In this document: positions 1 to 7,569 of the stretch, piece by piece
Layout: each line of letters begins with the position of its first letter
Numbering within the stretch: position 1 is the first letter of the stretch
Assembly (NCBI GenBank): GCA_900769565.1
Contig: CAAGHC010000093.1
Span: 1 to 22,198 of the forward strand
DNA from: Clostridia bacterium
GTDB lineage: Bacteria; Bacillota; Clostridia; Christensenellales; Borkfalkiaceae
DNA length: 22,198 bases
Direction of reading: 5' to 3'
Program-made: the position numbers and the translations under genes
Notes under the pieces: generated by a model
Told to the model about the DNA's origin: nothing
Database searches by the model: none
What the model saw: only the letters and a program-made list of their open reading frames with translations

Positions 1-615
1 GACTAGACCTATGCTTAAAAATAATCCACCTAACACGTCTGTAAACCAATGAACGCCAGAAATTAGCCTTCCTGCTATCATAAATATTATGAAACAAATA
101 GTGAAAACAATAGAGATTTTTTTAATGATTTTGTTTTTTATTCTTTTTTTAAGTTGGGTTAGGGTGGTGGGCATAACGCACGCTACCAACAAGGTTGTTG
201 ATGAGGGGTAAGACACTTCGAGATGTCCGTATATTAGCACAGGCCTAAAGTTTACTACGTGTTTTTCAAAGAATAAATAAAGAATAAAAATAAGTATGTA
301 AAATCCACCGAGAACTAGTAGGTCGAAGTCAACTTTTAGAATGTTTTTTCTACAAATTAATTGTATAAAACCTAGTATGGCAAAGCCAAACATAAATACT
401 ATGGGGATTAGTCCTAGCCAATCGGTAATAACGTATAATGGAAAATATACCCCAATAAGTTCATGAAAAAATTTGTTAACTGTGCTAAACCCGACCGAAG
501 ATTGTTTTGGCCCGATTTCTTGAACGTCTATAAAACATAGTGCTATCGTAAATAACGTAAAAATTGTTAGAGAAACGAAAGTTATTATTAAATTTTTTAA
601 TGCTTGCTTATTCAA
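1..615 (-). CDS. PAP2-superfamily membrane phosphatase, 3' end cut off by the window edge
   Basis: 205 codons are visible before the window edge. The TTG start at 613-615 was chosen because a strong AAGGAAGG ribosome site (624-631) lies 8 nt upstream and a good promoter lies behind it. The protein is mostly hydrophobic, with segments near residues 8-30, 65-88, 97-117 and 165-182. The PAP2 phosphatase signature is recognisable: an RP pair at 124-125 preceded by K118, a PSST loop at 137-140, and GR-x5-H-x3-D at 182-193, where H189 would be the phosphorylated nucleophile. The family dephosphorylates lipid phosphates such as undecaprenyl-PP or phosphatidate at the outer membrane face; the substrate here is not deducible. 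The loop that is usually PSGH reads PSST, so the proton-donor histidine is absent. I believe related clostridial proteins share this, but that is from memory. Confidence 0.82.
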   Translation of the reverse strand, partial: MNKQALKNLIITFVSLTIFTLFTIALCFIDVQEIGPKQSSVGFSTVNKFFHELIGVYFPLYVITDWLGLIPIVFMFGFAILGFIQLICRKNILKVDFDLLVLGGFYILIFILYLFFEKHVVNFRPVLIYGHLEVSYPSSTTLLVACVMPTTLTQLKKRIKNKIIKKISIVFTICFIIFMIAGRLISGVHWFTDVLGGLFLSIGLV

Positions 616-646
616 AATAGTTACCTTCCTTTTTTATTGTAAAACA

Positions 647-675
647 ATTTTAATTCATAGGTAACGATTGTGCAA
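647..675 (-). promoter_or_regulatory. SigA-type promoter of the PAP2 gene
   Basis: On the minus strand, TTGCAC (670-675) and TAAAAT (647-652) are separated by exactly 17 nt. Transcription would start near 640, just upstream of the AAGGAAGG ribosome site. This gives the phosphatase its own promoter, separate from the regulator gene upstream. Confidence 0.65.
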
Positions 676-709
676 GCATCTTTGTTGTTAATTCACGATA
701 CTTTTCGTG

Positions 710-1315
710 TCATCTGTGTTTTGTTAAAATTAATACCTTAATTATTGCAAAAATAAAAATAAAAGTTGCAGGGTATGGCTGTAAACTTACGATAAAAACT
801 AAAACACCGAAAATGCTAATTATTAATGAAATTGTATATTTGTTGATAGCCCAAAATTTGCTTTTAAGGTTTTGAAAGGTGATTATAAATACACCGAGCG
901 AGCATGAAACGGTGACGAAAAGAAGATAAATGATTTTTAGATAGGTTTGAATATTAGTTAGTTTTAATAGTGAAACTTCAAATATGTTTTCACCGATTTT
1001 TTGACCAAATAAAGGCAAAAATAATAATAAAACGGGGCATAAATCTAAAAAACTGAAAGTTAGACTGCGAAGTTTCATCATTCTATTTTTATTATCTTCT
1101 TCTGCAATTTTTAAAGCTTGCTCACTAGATAGAAGTTCGTCTATTGATACGGAAAAAAATTTTGCTAAATCTTTTATAGAATCTATGCTAGGATAACCTC
1201 TACCAGATTCCCACTTTGAAACTGCCGTGCGAGAAACAAAAATAGCGGCTGCTAATTGTTCTTGTGTAATTCCTTTATTTTTTCTCAATTTCTGTAATTT
1301 TTTATTGAATTCCAT
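710..1315 (-). CDS. Membrane-anchored XRE-family transcriptional regulator
   Basis: 201 aa. Residues 5-62 form a typical XRE/Cro-type helix-turn-helix domain: ITQEQLA, SRTAVSKWESG, YPSIDSI, FFSVSIDELL. From about residue 85 the chain becomes four hydrophobic segments (about 85-104, 126-148, 160-178, 183-197), so the DNA-binding domain is probably tethered to the cytoplasmic membrane face. XRE-plus-membrane-tail regulators are common in Bacillota and often act on a neighbouring gene or their own promoter; the target here is unknown. The PAP2 phosphatase follows on the same strand 94 nt downstream and is the obvious candidate. The ATG start has only a weak GAGAAAG-like ribosome site but sits behind a near-consensus promoter. 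A small CACGA/TCGTG hairpin (694-709) follows the stop and lacks a U-tract. Confidence 0.85.
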   Translation of the reverse strand: MEFNKKLQKLRKNKGITQEQLAAAIFVSRTAVSKWESGRGYPSIDSIKDLAKFFSVSIDELLSSEQALKIAEEDNKNRMMKLRSLTFSFLDLCPVLLLFLPLFGQKIGENIFEVSLLKLTNIQTYLKIIYLLFVTVSCSLGVFIITFQNLKSKFWAINKYTISLIISIFGVLVFIVSLQPYPATFIFIFAIIKVLILTKHR

Positions 1316-1350
1316 TTGCTTTCTCGTTTATAAAATTTGTTGTTTTTTAT

Positions 1351-1379
1351 ATTGTATCATAATTACAGAGATTTATCAA
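1351..1379 (-). promoter_or_regulatory. SigA-type promoter of the XRE regulator
   Basis: Minus-strand TTGATA (1374-1379), 17-nt spacer, TACAAT (1351-1356). It is divergent from the operon promoter at 1445-1473, so the 180-nt spacer holds two back-to-back promoters. No clear operator palindrome was found between them. Confidence 0.75.
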
Positions 1380-1444
1380 TCTATAAAAACTTTATAATTC
1401 TTTTAAAAAATGCAAGTTGATATAGATATGCAATCGCATTTATA

Positions 1445-1473
1445 TTTACAAATATAAAAAAGTGTGCTATAAT
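1445..1473 (+). promoter_or_regulatory. SigA-type promoter of the nine-gene pncB-plsY operon
   Basis: TTTACA (1445-1450), 17-nt spacer, TATAAT (1468-1473). Transcription should begin near 1480, leaving a leader of only about 16 nt that carries GGAGG before the ATG at 1496. No other convincing promoter was seen before 8373, so this one probably drives all genes to plsY. Confidence 0.8.
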
Positions 1474-1495
1474 AATTTGAAAAGTGGAGGTTTTT

Positions 1496-1963
1496 ATGAA
1501 AATTACAAAAAAACAATTTACAGTAGCAATAATTTCTATGGCGATTTTAATAGTTTCACTTGCCATTACGTTAGTTGATGCGCTTGTTCCGTTGAATTTT
1601 TGGATACACCCCGTTTTAACTTTTTTCTTTTGTGCGTTTGTGGGGTTCGGAATTCTTTTAATAGCGCTCGGTTTTATTAAGTCATCACCTTGGTATTTCT
1701 TTTTAAGTTCAATACTTATCGGTTTAGCATTGTTTTATGCTATGGCACAATATTTAGAATGGTGGTTGGGTTTAATAATTGTAGGCGTTATTTGGATTAT
1801 ACTAGCAACTTTAAGTATTATTAGTGCTGGAAACGGTACAGAAGATATTGCATTAAACAAATCGTCTGATTATAAGACTTATCAAGAAAGAGTAGAAGAA
1901 AAGAAAAAACTAGAAGAACAAAAACCCAAAGAGGAGTTGCCTGAAATAAAATCTTTTAAATAG
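1496..1963 (+). CDS. Small four-helix membrane protein of unknown function
   Basis: 155 aa. An in-frame GTG at 1484 was rejected because the ribosome site GGAGG (1486-1490) overlaps it; ATG 1496 lies 5 nt after that site. Four hydrophobic segments (about residues 8-30, 36-60, 64-86, 90-110) are followed by a charged cytoplasmic tail from about 113 rich in Lys and Glu, likely short-helical. I do not recognise the family. It is the first gene of the operon and ends 8 nt before pncB, so it is co-transcribed with NAD salvage and envelope genes. No catalytic motif is visible. Confidence 0.75.
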   Translation: MKITKKQFTVAIISMAILIVSLAITLVDALVPLNFWIHPVLTFFFCAFVGFGILLIALGFIKSSPWYFFLSSILIGLALFYAMAQYLEWWLGLIIVGVIWIILATLSIISAGNGTEDIALNKSSDYKTYQERVEEKKKLEEQKPKEELPEIKSFK

Positions 1964-1971
1964 GTGATATC

Positions 1972-3426
1972 ATGACTGAAAGAAATCTTACTTTGTTGAC
2001 TGATTTATACCAGCTTACCATGATGAATGGTTACTTGAAGCATGACCGCAATGATGAAATTGCCGTTTTTGACGTATTCTTTAGACAAAACGGAATGATT
2101 ACGTACTCGCTTGCATGTGGACTTGAACAAGTTGTTGATTATATATTAAATCTTAATTTTGGTAATGAAGAGATTGAGTATCTTGACAGTCTTAATATTT
2201 TTAGTAAAGAATTTTTAGATTATCTTAAAAACTTTAAGTTTACGGGTGACATTTATGCTGTGCCAGAAGGAACGGTTGTTTTTCCGGGTGAGCCCATTCT
2301 TACCGTAAAAGCACCTATAATGCAGGCACAACTTATAGAAACTGCCATTCTCAATATAATGAACTTTCAAACACTTATTGCATCGAAGTCAGCAAAAATT
2401 TGTTATGCTGCAGGTGAAGATAATGTTATGGAGTTTGGTTTAAGAAGAGCGCAAGCACCTGATGCGGGTATTTATGGTGCAAGAGCTGCGGTAATAGGTG
2501 GTTGTTCGTCAACTTCTAACGTTTTGGCGGGTAAGATGTTTGATATCCCCGTTTCTGGTACCCATGCGCATAGTTGGGTTATGAATTTTAAGGATGAATA
2601 TACTGCATTTATGGAATATGCAAAGGTTTATCCTGATAATACTTTGCTTTTAGTTGATACTTACGACACGTTAAAGCAAGGAATTCCTAATGCAATTAAG
2701 GTTTTTGATTGGTTAAAAGGTAACGGTCATAAACCAAAGGGAATTAGGCTTGATTCTGGTGACCTTGCTTATTTATCGAAAAAAGCAAGAACTATGCTTG
2801 ATAATGCTGGTTATACTGATGCGATTATTTGCGCGTCGGGTGACTTGGATGAGAATTCTATTAACTCACTTAAAAATCAGGGCGCAAAAATCAACACTTG
2901 GGGTGTTGGAACTAGATTGATTACGAGTGCGGATATGCCTGCGCTTGGCGGGGTATATAAGCTTGCGGCAATTATTGATAAGGACGGTAACGTTACGCCT
3001 AAAATTAAGATTTCTGAAACGGTTGAAAAGATTACTAATCCTGGAATTAAAAATATTGCAAGGGTTTACGATAAAGCAACGGGGAAGGCAGAGGCTGACT
3101 TTATTTTCTTAAGAAGTGAAGAGCTGATTGATACGAATAAGCCCTTAACCTTAACTCACCCGACGGAAAGATGGAAGAAAATAACTTTTGAAAACTACGA
3201 AGTTAGAACTTTGCAAAAGGATATAATTATAAACGGAAAATTGGTTTACGAACTTCCCAAACTAAAAGAAATTAAAAAGTATGCAAGAGAAGAATTAGAA
3301 AGTTTTTGGGATGAATACAAGCGGCTTGATAGACCGCACGTTTATAAAGTTGATTTATCAGACGATTTATTTGAATTAAAAAGGTCGATGCTTGAAAAAA
3401 TTAGGGGCGCTAGCGTAAAGGCGTAA
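1972..3426 (+). CDS. pncB: Nicotinate phosphoribosyltransferase
   Basis: 484 aa. It converts nicotinate and PRPP (with ATP) to nicotinate mononucleotide, the entry step of the Preiss-Handler NAD salvage pathway in the cytoplasm. Family marks in order: the N-terminal TDLYQLTMMNGY block (10-21), SLACGLEQ (46-53), FGLRRAQ (155-161), GTHAHSW (196-202) with the conserved active-site histidine region, VDTYDT (228-233), RLDSGDL (259-265) and GVGTRL near 316. Length matches the long bacterial form. The start is supported by AGGTGAT (1962-1968), which overlaps the stop of the upstream gene. Grouping with lspA, der and plsY is not a functional pathway and probably reflects shared growth control. Confidence 0.96.
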   Translation: MTERNLTLLTDLYQLTMMNGYLKHDRNDEIAVFDVFFRQNGMITYSLACGLEQVVDYILNLNFGNEEIEYLDSLNIFSKEFLDYLKNFKFTGDIYAVPEGTVVFPGEPILTVKAPIMQAQLIETAILNIMNFQTLIASKSAKICYAAGEDNVMEFGLRRAQAPDAGIYGARAAVIGGCSSTSNVLAGKMFDIPVSGTHAHSWVMNFKDEYTAFMEYAKVYPDNTLLLVDTYDTLKQGIPNAIKVFDWLKGNGHKPKGIRLDSGDLAYLSKKARTMLDNAGYTDAIICASGDLDENSINSLKNQGAKINTWGVGTRLITSADMPALGGVYKLAAIIDKDGNVTPKIKISETVEKITNPGIKNIARVYDKATGKAEADFIFLRSEELIDTNKPLTLTHPTERWKKITFENYEVRTLQKDIIINGKLVYELPKLKEIKKYAREELESFWDEYKRLDRPHVYKVDLSDDLFELKRSMLEKIRGASVKA

Positions 3427-3438
3427 AAGGGGATTAAC

Positions 3439-4008
3439 TTGGAGTTAAAGAAAAGAAAGTATAAGCGCAAGGAAGTAAGTGGTATTGTTAACGTATTAAA
3501 ACGTGAATACACAGCCCAACTAGTTAAATATAAAGAAAAAGTAGTTGAACTTGCCAAAGAAAATACTTATTTAAAAACAGAACTCGAAGAGCTTGATAAT
3601 AAGGAAAGATTGATAAGTTCAGCGCTTATTAAAGCCGAAAAGTCTGCTTTTGAGTTTGAACAACAAGCAAAAGTCAATTATGACTTGGAAATGGAACGCT
3701 TAAAAAGATTTGCAAGCAAATGGGATGAATATTTTAAGGAACTAATGGATAAATATCCATTATATCCTAAAGTTAAACAAGCGTGCGAGATTATAGATAA
3801 AGTTAGCTCGTGTGAAAATAATAATGAACAAACTATCAAAGACGTAGAAAAAGTTTTTGATAAAAATGCGCCGTTTAATCCTAAAGGGAAAATTTATGAT
3901 TACATTTCAGCCACGAGTGATAACGGCTTTAACATGGATGAGGTTTTAAACCCTGGGGAACTTGAGTTGGAGGACTTATGCAAAGAGTTAGGACTGATAG
4001 AAGATTAA
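3439..4008 (+). CDS. Coiled-coil protein in the divIVA position (DivIVA-like, putative)
   Basis: 189 aa from a TTG start, chosen because AGGGG (3428-3432) sits 6 nt upstream and no nearby ATG or GTG has such a site. The N-terminus is strongly basic (KKRKYKRKEV, 4-13). Residues about 20-105 are a long heptad-like coiled coil rich in Glu, Lys and Leu. The C-terminal third (about 110-189) is acidic and less regular, ending in a leucine/glutamate-rich tail. No enzyme motif is seen. In Bacillus subtilis divIVA lies just upstream of ileS-lspA-rluD-pyrR; here this protein directly precedes and overlaps lspA. The basic start plus coiled coil fits a divergent DivIVA/GpsB-type scaffold that binds curved membrane or septa. 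That assignment rests on position and shape, not on clear homology. Confidence 0.6.
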   Translation: MELKKRKYKRKEVSGIVNVLKREYTAQLVKYKEKVVELAKENTYLKTELEELDNKERLISSALIKAEKSAFEFEQQAKVNYDLEMERLKRFASKWDEYFKELMDKYPLYPKVKQACEIIDKVSSCENNNEQTIKDVEKVFDKNAPFNPKGKIYDYISATSDNGFNMDEVLNPGELELEDLCKELGLIED

Positions 4009-4535
4009 AATCTATAATTTTGCCCGTAATATTTCAGTTTTTATTACTTTGCTCGTTTATTTTAATTGACCAACTTACCAAGTATTATTTTAGGGATTTA
4101 TACTTTAATCAAGGCGATTTGATTGTTATTGACGGTTTTTTCCGTTTTACTTACGTGTTAAATACAGGTGCTGCTTGGAGTTTTCTTGCTGACGTTTCGT
4201 GGGCGCAAACCTTTTTTAAGGTGCTTACGGCGGTTGCTTTAGTGGTTTTTGTTATTATTTATGTATATTCGGTAAGTAAAAGGTCGAAATGGTTGCAAAT
4301 TTCATTAGTTTTTATTGTTAGTGGAACTTTGGGTAACTTTATCGATAGATTGGTTTTAAGCGGTGTAATTGATTTTTTAGGTTTTACTTTTGGTAGTTAC
4401 GGGTTCCCTATATTTAATTTTGCAGATTCCTTTTTAGTTGTCGGCGTTATTATGTTAATCATATACTATCTTTTTATGGATAAAAACGCTGTTTTTAGGT
4501 CAAACAATGGAAATAAAGAACTTTCAGATAACTAA
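3978..4535 (+). CDS. lspA: Lipoprotein signal peptidase (signal peptidase II)
   Basis: 185 aa integral membrane aspartyl protease that cleaves the signal peptide of diacylglyceryl-modified prolipoproteins. Hydrophobic segments near residues 13-32, 78-97, 106-118 and 150-166. Family motifs are DQLTKYY (31-37), NTGAAWSFL (62-70), GNFIDRL...GVIDF (119-133) and FNFADS (146-151). D132 and D150 are the predicted catalytic pair. The start overlaps the upstream coiled-coil gene by 31 nt and has TTGGAGG (3966-3972) at good spacing. A substrate is present in this window: the ABC-importer lipoprotein at 12894-13883. Confidence 0.96.
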   Translation: MQRVRTDRRLKSIILPVIFQFLLLCSFILIDQLTKYYFRDLYFNQGDLIVIDGFFRFTYVLNTGAAWSFLADVSWAQTFFKVLTAVALVVFVIIYVYSVSKRSKWLQISLVFIVSGTLGNFIDRLVLSGVIDFLGFTFGSYGFPIFNFADSFLVVGVIMLIIYYLFMDKNAVFRSNNGNKELSDN

Positions 4536-5409
4536 TGCGGGTGTTCGTGCCGACGTGTATTTGGCGGAGGAACTTGATTTTACACGTTCTAGGGTTAAAA
4601 AATTATGTGACGACGGTTATTTGACCATCAACGGCAAGGTCGCAAAGAGTAATAAGGTATTAAAAATCGGCGACGTTTTACAACTCACTTTACCGGATAA
4701 CGAAAATCTTGATATAACTCCGGAAAATATTCCTATATCGATAGTGTATCAAGACGAGAGTATTGCAGTTATAAATAAACCGCAAGGCTTGACCGTTCAT
4801 GCTGGTAACGGTACACATGGCTCAACGCTAGTAAATGCACTTTTATATCATCTTGATAATTTATCAGGTATTAACGGTGTTATTAGACCCGGAATTGTGC
4901 ATAGGATAGATAAAAACACTTCTGGTTTGTTGGTTGTTGCAAAAAACGATATTGCGCATATATCACTAGCAAAACAACTTGAAGACAAGACTTGTCGCAG
5001 GGTTTACGTTGCGCTTTTAGAAGGCAATCTTAAAACAGATAGTGGTAAAATTCAAACTTTTATTGAAAGAAACCCTAAAGACAGGACGAAAATGTGTGTT
5101 TCTTCTAGTGGGCGTATTGCCATAACTAACTATAAAGTTTTAGAGCGATTTAACGGTTTTACTCTCTGTGAATTTAGGCTTGAAACAGGCAGAACACACC
5201 AAATACGAGTACACGCCAAGCATCTAGGGCATCCTATAGTAGGGGACCCTGAATATGGATATAAAAATCAAAAATTTAAACTTAATGGGCAATTATTGCA
5301 CGCTAGAAAACTTGAGTTTATTCATCCTGAAACTCAAAAAAAGGTTTCGTTTGAGTGCGAATTACCCGATTATTTTCAAAAAATCATTGATGTTTTAAGG
5401 TCAAAATGA
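4507..5409 (+). CDS. rluD: RluD-type 23S rRNA pseudouridine synthase
   Basis: 300 aa. An N-terminal S4 RNA-binding domain (about 13-62) precedes the RsuA/RluA-type catalytic domain (about 75-290). The catalytic motif HRIDKNTSG lies at 132-140 with D135 as the nucleophilic aspartate; NKPQGLTVH (90-98) and the substrate-binding stretch RTHQIRVHAKHLGHPIVGD near 229-247 are also typical. The enzyme isomerises uridines in 23S rRNA, probably helix 69 by analogy to RluD; RluA-clade enzymes are hard to tell apart, and YlyB-type naming would be equally fair. It overlaps lspA by 29 nt with no strong ribosome site, suggesting translational coupling. Confidence 0.92.
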   Translation: MEIKNFQITNAGVRADVYLAEELDFTRSRVKKLCDDGYLTINGKVAKSNKVLKIGDVLQLTLPDNENLDITPENIPISIVYQDESIAVINKPQGLTVHAGNGTHGSTLVNALLYHLDNLSGINGVIRPGIVHRIDKNTSGLLVVAKNDIAHISLAKQLEDKTCRRVYVALLEGNLKTDSGKIQTFIERNPKDRTKMCVSSSGRIAITNYKVLERFNGFTLCEFRLETGRTHQIRVHAKHLGHPIVGDPEYGYKNQKFKLNGQLLHARKLEFIHPETQKKVSFECELPDYFQKIIDVLRSK

Positions 5410-5939
5410 AGATAAAAGCCGAATTATTAGATTCAATAGCGATAGATAGAGCGTTAAAGAGAATATCGCATGAAATTATTGAAAGGAACAAGGGGGTTTC
5501 CAACGTTGTATTGCTTGGTATAGCACGTGGAGGCATTCCTGTTTGTGAAACTTTAGGTAGTAATATCTTTAAGATAGAAGGTGTAAAAGTACCCGTAGGC
5601 AAAATAGATATTACTGGTTTTAGGGATGACAGGGACGACGTTTTGTCAAGTGATATTAGTAAAATTAGCGATATTAACGTTTCCCTAAAAGATAAGGACG
5701 TTGTACTTTGCGACGACGTTTTGTATAAAGGTAGAACGGTTAGAGCTGCAATCGAGGCTGTATTTAAACTCGGTAGGCCGAGAAGTATTCAGCTTGCAGT
5801 CTTAATTGATAGGGGTCATAGAGAATTACCACTTCGTGCAGATTACGTTGGTAAGAATGTTCCAACGTCGTGTGAAGAGGCGGTTCGGGTAACTTTTGAC
5901 AATCAAAACGGCAATAGAGCCGTTATTATTGAAGAATAA
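5406..5939 (+). CDS. pyrR: PyrR bifunctional pyrimidine regulator / uracil phosphoribosyltransferase
   Basis: 177 aa, matching the usual PyrR length. Type I phosphoribosyltransferase fold with the PRPP loop at about 99-112 (VVLCDDVLYKGRTV); the common residue after VLY is Thr, here Lys108. GIARGGIP (38-45), near-canonical PVGKIDITGFRDD (63-75) and VLIDRGHRELPLRADYVGK (132-150) are also characteristic. In Bacillota it binds pyr mRNA with UMP to cause attenuation and has weak uracil phosphoribosyltransferase activity. It starts by an ATGA overlap with rluD. No pyrimidine biosynthesis gene and no convincing PyrR-binding leader is present in the window, so any targets are elsewhere. Confidence 0.95.
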   Translation: MKIKAELLDSIAIDRALKRISHEIIERNKGVSNVVLLGIARGGIPVCETLGSNIFKIEGVKVPVGKIDITGFRDDRDDVLSSDISKISDINVSLKDKDVVLCDDVLYKGRTVRAAIEAVFKLGRPRSIQLAVLIDRGHRELPLRADYVGKNVPTSCEEAVRVTFDNQNGNRAVIIEE

Positions 5940-5958
5940 AAAATATAGGAGAATTTAT

Positions 5959-6237
5959 ATGAAAAATTCAGAAAAAAGTTTTATTAGTTTATTGTCTTAC
6001 GTTGCACTTGTTATTGTAGCGTTACTTTTAATTGTTGACGTGTTAGCTCACTTTGACATACTTACCATTAAAGGTATGATTTTAAGCGCACTTGAAACTA
6101 TTAAAAACATTTGCGTACTTGTTGTAATCGGCAGTGCTGCTTATAATTTTATAAGTGGAAAGGCTAAATGGGTTAAGGTTTTATTCTGGGTTTCCATCAT
6201 TGTTTTAATCGTTGGAACGGTGTTGATTTGGTTATAA
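5959..6237 (+). CDS. Small three-helix membrane protein of unknown function
   Basis: 92 aa. The reading frame is open further upstream to 5896, but ATG 5959 is preferred because AGGAGA (5947-5952) lies 6 nt before it and the longer version would run into pyrR. Three hydrophobic segments (about 10-28, 48-64, 71-91) are separated by short polar loops, with a polar N-terminus (KNSEKS). I do not recognise it and see no functional motif. It lies 19 nt after pyrR and 15 nt before der in the operon. Confidence 0.72.
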   Translation: MKNSEKSFISLLSYVALVIVALLLIVDVLAHFDILTIKGMILSALETIKNICVLVVIGSAAYNFISGKAKWVKVLFWVSIIVLIVGTVLIWL

Positions 6238-6252
6238 TTAGGCGGTACAAAA

Positions 6253-7569
6253 GTGGCAAAACCTTTAGTTGCAATCGTCGGCAGACCTAATGTTGGAAAA
6301 TCAACGTTTTTTAACAAGGTTGCCGGCAAAAAAATATCAATAGTAGAAAATTTCCCAGGCGTAACAAGGGATAGGTTATATGCCGACGCAGAATGGTGCG
6401 GACGGCACTTTACCATTGTTGATACGGGTGGTCTGGAATTAAAATCTACCGACCAAATGTGGAAACATATTCAAAAACAAGCGGAAATTGCAATAGAAAC
6501 AGCTGACGTTATTATTTTATTTGCAGATGCAAAGACAGGCTTAAATTCTTCAGACGAAGACGTTGCTATGAAACTTCGTAAATCAGGGAAACCTGTAGTG
6601 CTTGCTGTAAATAAACTTGATAATTATAATCCTGAAATTTTGTATGAGTTTTATAATCTTGGTCTTGGTGAGCCTTTTGGAATTTCAGCAGAACACGGGA
6701 CTGGTATAGGGGATTTGCTTGATGAAGTTGTTTTAAGGTTTGACGAGAATACTGCGGATGAAGATAACGGTTCTATCAAGTTAGCAGTTGTTGGTAAACC
6801 AAATGCGGGAAAATCGAGTTTATGTAATAAATTACTAGGGTTTGACCGTACGATTGTGTCAGACATAGCAGGTACTACCCGGGATGCGATTGATACGCCG
6901 TTCGTTTATAACGAGCAAAATTTCACTCTAATTGATACTGCTGGTATTAGAAAGAAAAAGAGCGTAGAAGAAGACCTTGAATATTATAGTGTTTTACGTG
7001 CTTTAGGCGCAATTAGACGTGCAGACGTTTGTATCATGATGATTGACGCTAGCGAAGGCATTACCGAACAGGACGTTAAAATTTGCGGTTATATTCACGA
7101 ACAAGGTAAGCCTTCTGTTATTGTTATGAATAAGTGGGATTTGGTTGAAAAAGATACTAATACAATTAACACTTATAATAATGACCTTAAAGAGGCACTA
7201 AAATTTATGGACTATTTTGTATCCATATTCGTTTCTGCAAAGACAGGTCAACGCACCGATAAAATACTTGATACTGCTGTTAGAGTTTTAGAAAATTCAA
7301 ATCGCAGAGTGTCTACTGGACAACTTAACGACTTGATTTTAGACTGTGTGCGTGCAAACGAACCGCCTTCGGTTAACGGTAAGCGTTTAAAAATTAAATA
7401 TGCTACGCAAATATCAACCGTTCCACCTACGTTTGCTCTTTTTGTAAACGAGAGTGTTTTAATGCATTTTTCATATAAGAGATATTTGGAAAATTGCTTA
7501 AGAAAGGCCTTTGATTTTGCTGGTACGCCTATTAAAATATGCACCAGAGAGAGGAGTGACGATGAGTGA
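6253..7569 (+). CDS. der: Ribosome-assembly GTPase Der (EngA)
   Basis: 438 aa with the diagnostic tandem GTPase domains. Domain 1: P-loop GRPNVGKST (10-18), DTGG (57-60), NKLD (120-123). Domain 2: P-loop GKPNAGKSS (181-189), DTAG (228-231), NKWD (293-296). A KH-like C-terminal domain (about 350-438) follows. Der is essential for 50S subunit maturation. The GTG start at 6253 has AGGCGG (6240-6245) upstream; no ATG is available nearby. It overlaps plsY by 8 nt. Confidence 0.97.
   Translation: MAKPLVAIVGRPNVGKSTFFNKVAGKKISIVENFPGVTRDRLYADAEWCGRHFTIVDTGGLELKSTDQMWKHIQKQAEIAIETADVIILFADAKTGLNSSDEDVAMKLRKSGKPVVLAVNKLDNYNPEILYEFYNLGLGEPFGISAEHGTGIGDLLDEVVLRFDENTADEDNGSIKLAVVGKPNAGKSSLCNKLLGFDRTIVSDIAGTTRDAIDTPFVYNEQNFTLIDTAGIRKKKSVEEDLEYYSVLRALGAIRRADVCIMMIDASEGITEQDVKICGYIHEQGKPSVIVMNKWDLVEKDTNTINTYNNDLKEALKFMDYFVSIFVSAKTGQRTDKILDTAVRVLENSNRRVSTGQLNDLILDCVRANEPPSVNGKRLKIKYATQISTVPPTFALFVNESVLMHFSYKRYLENCLRKAFDFAGTPIKICTRERSDDE

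Noticed and set aside
694..709. CACGA/TCGTG hairpin after the XRE regulator stop
   Set aside because: Only 5 bp and no U-tract on the minus strand; not supported as a terminator.
1381..1566. 61-codon minus-strand frame opposite the first operon gene
   Set aside because: It starts inside the 1496 gene, covers that gene's promoter and ribosome site, and has no ribosome site of its own; a shadow frame.
7540..7560. CCAGAGAGAGG resembling a PyrR RNA-binding loop
   Set aside because: It lies in der coding sequence, encodes the conserved C-terminus, has no surrounding antiterminator fold and precedes no pyrimidine gene.
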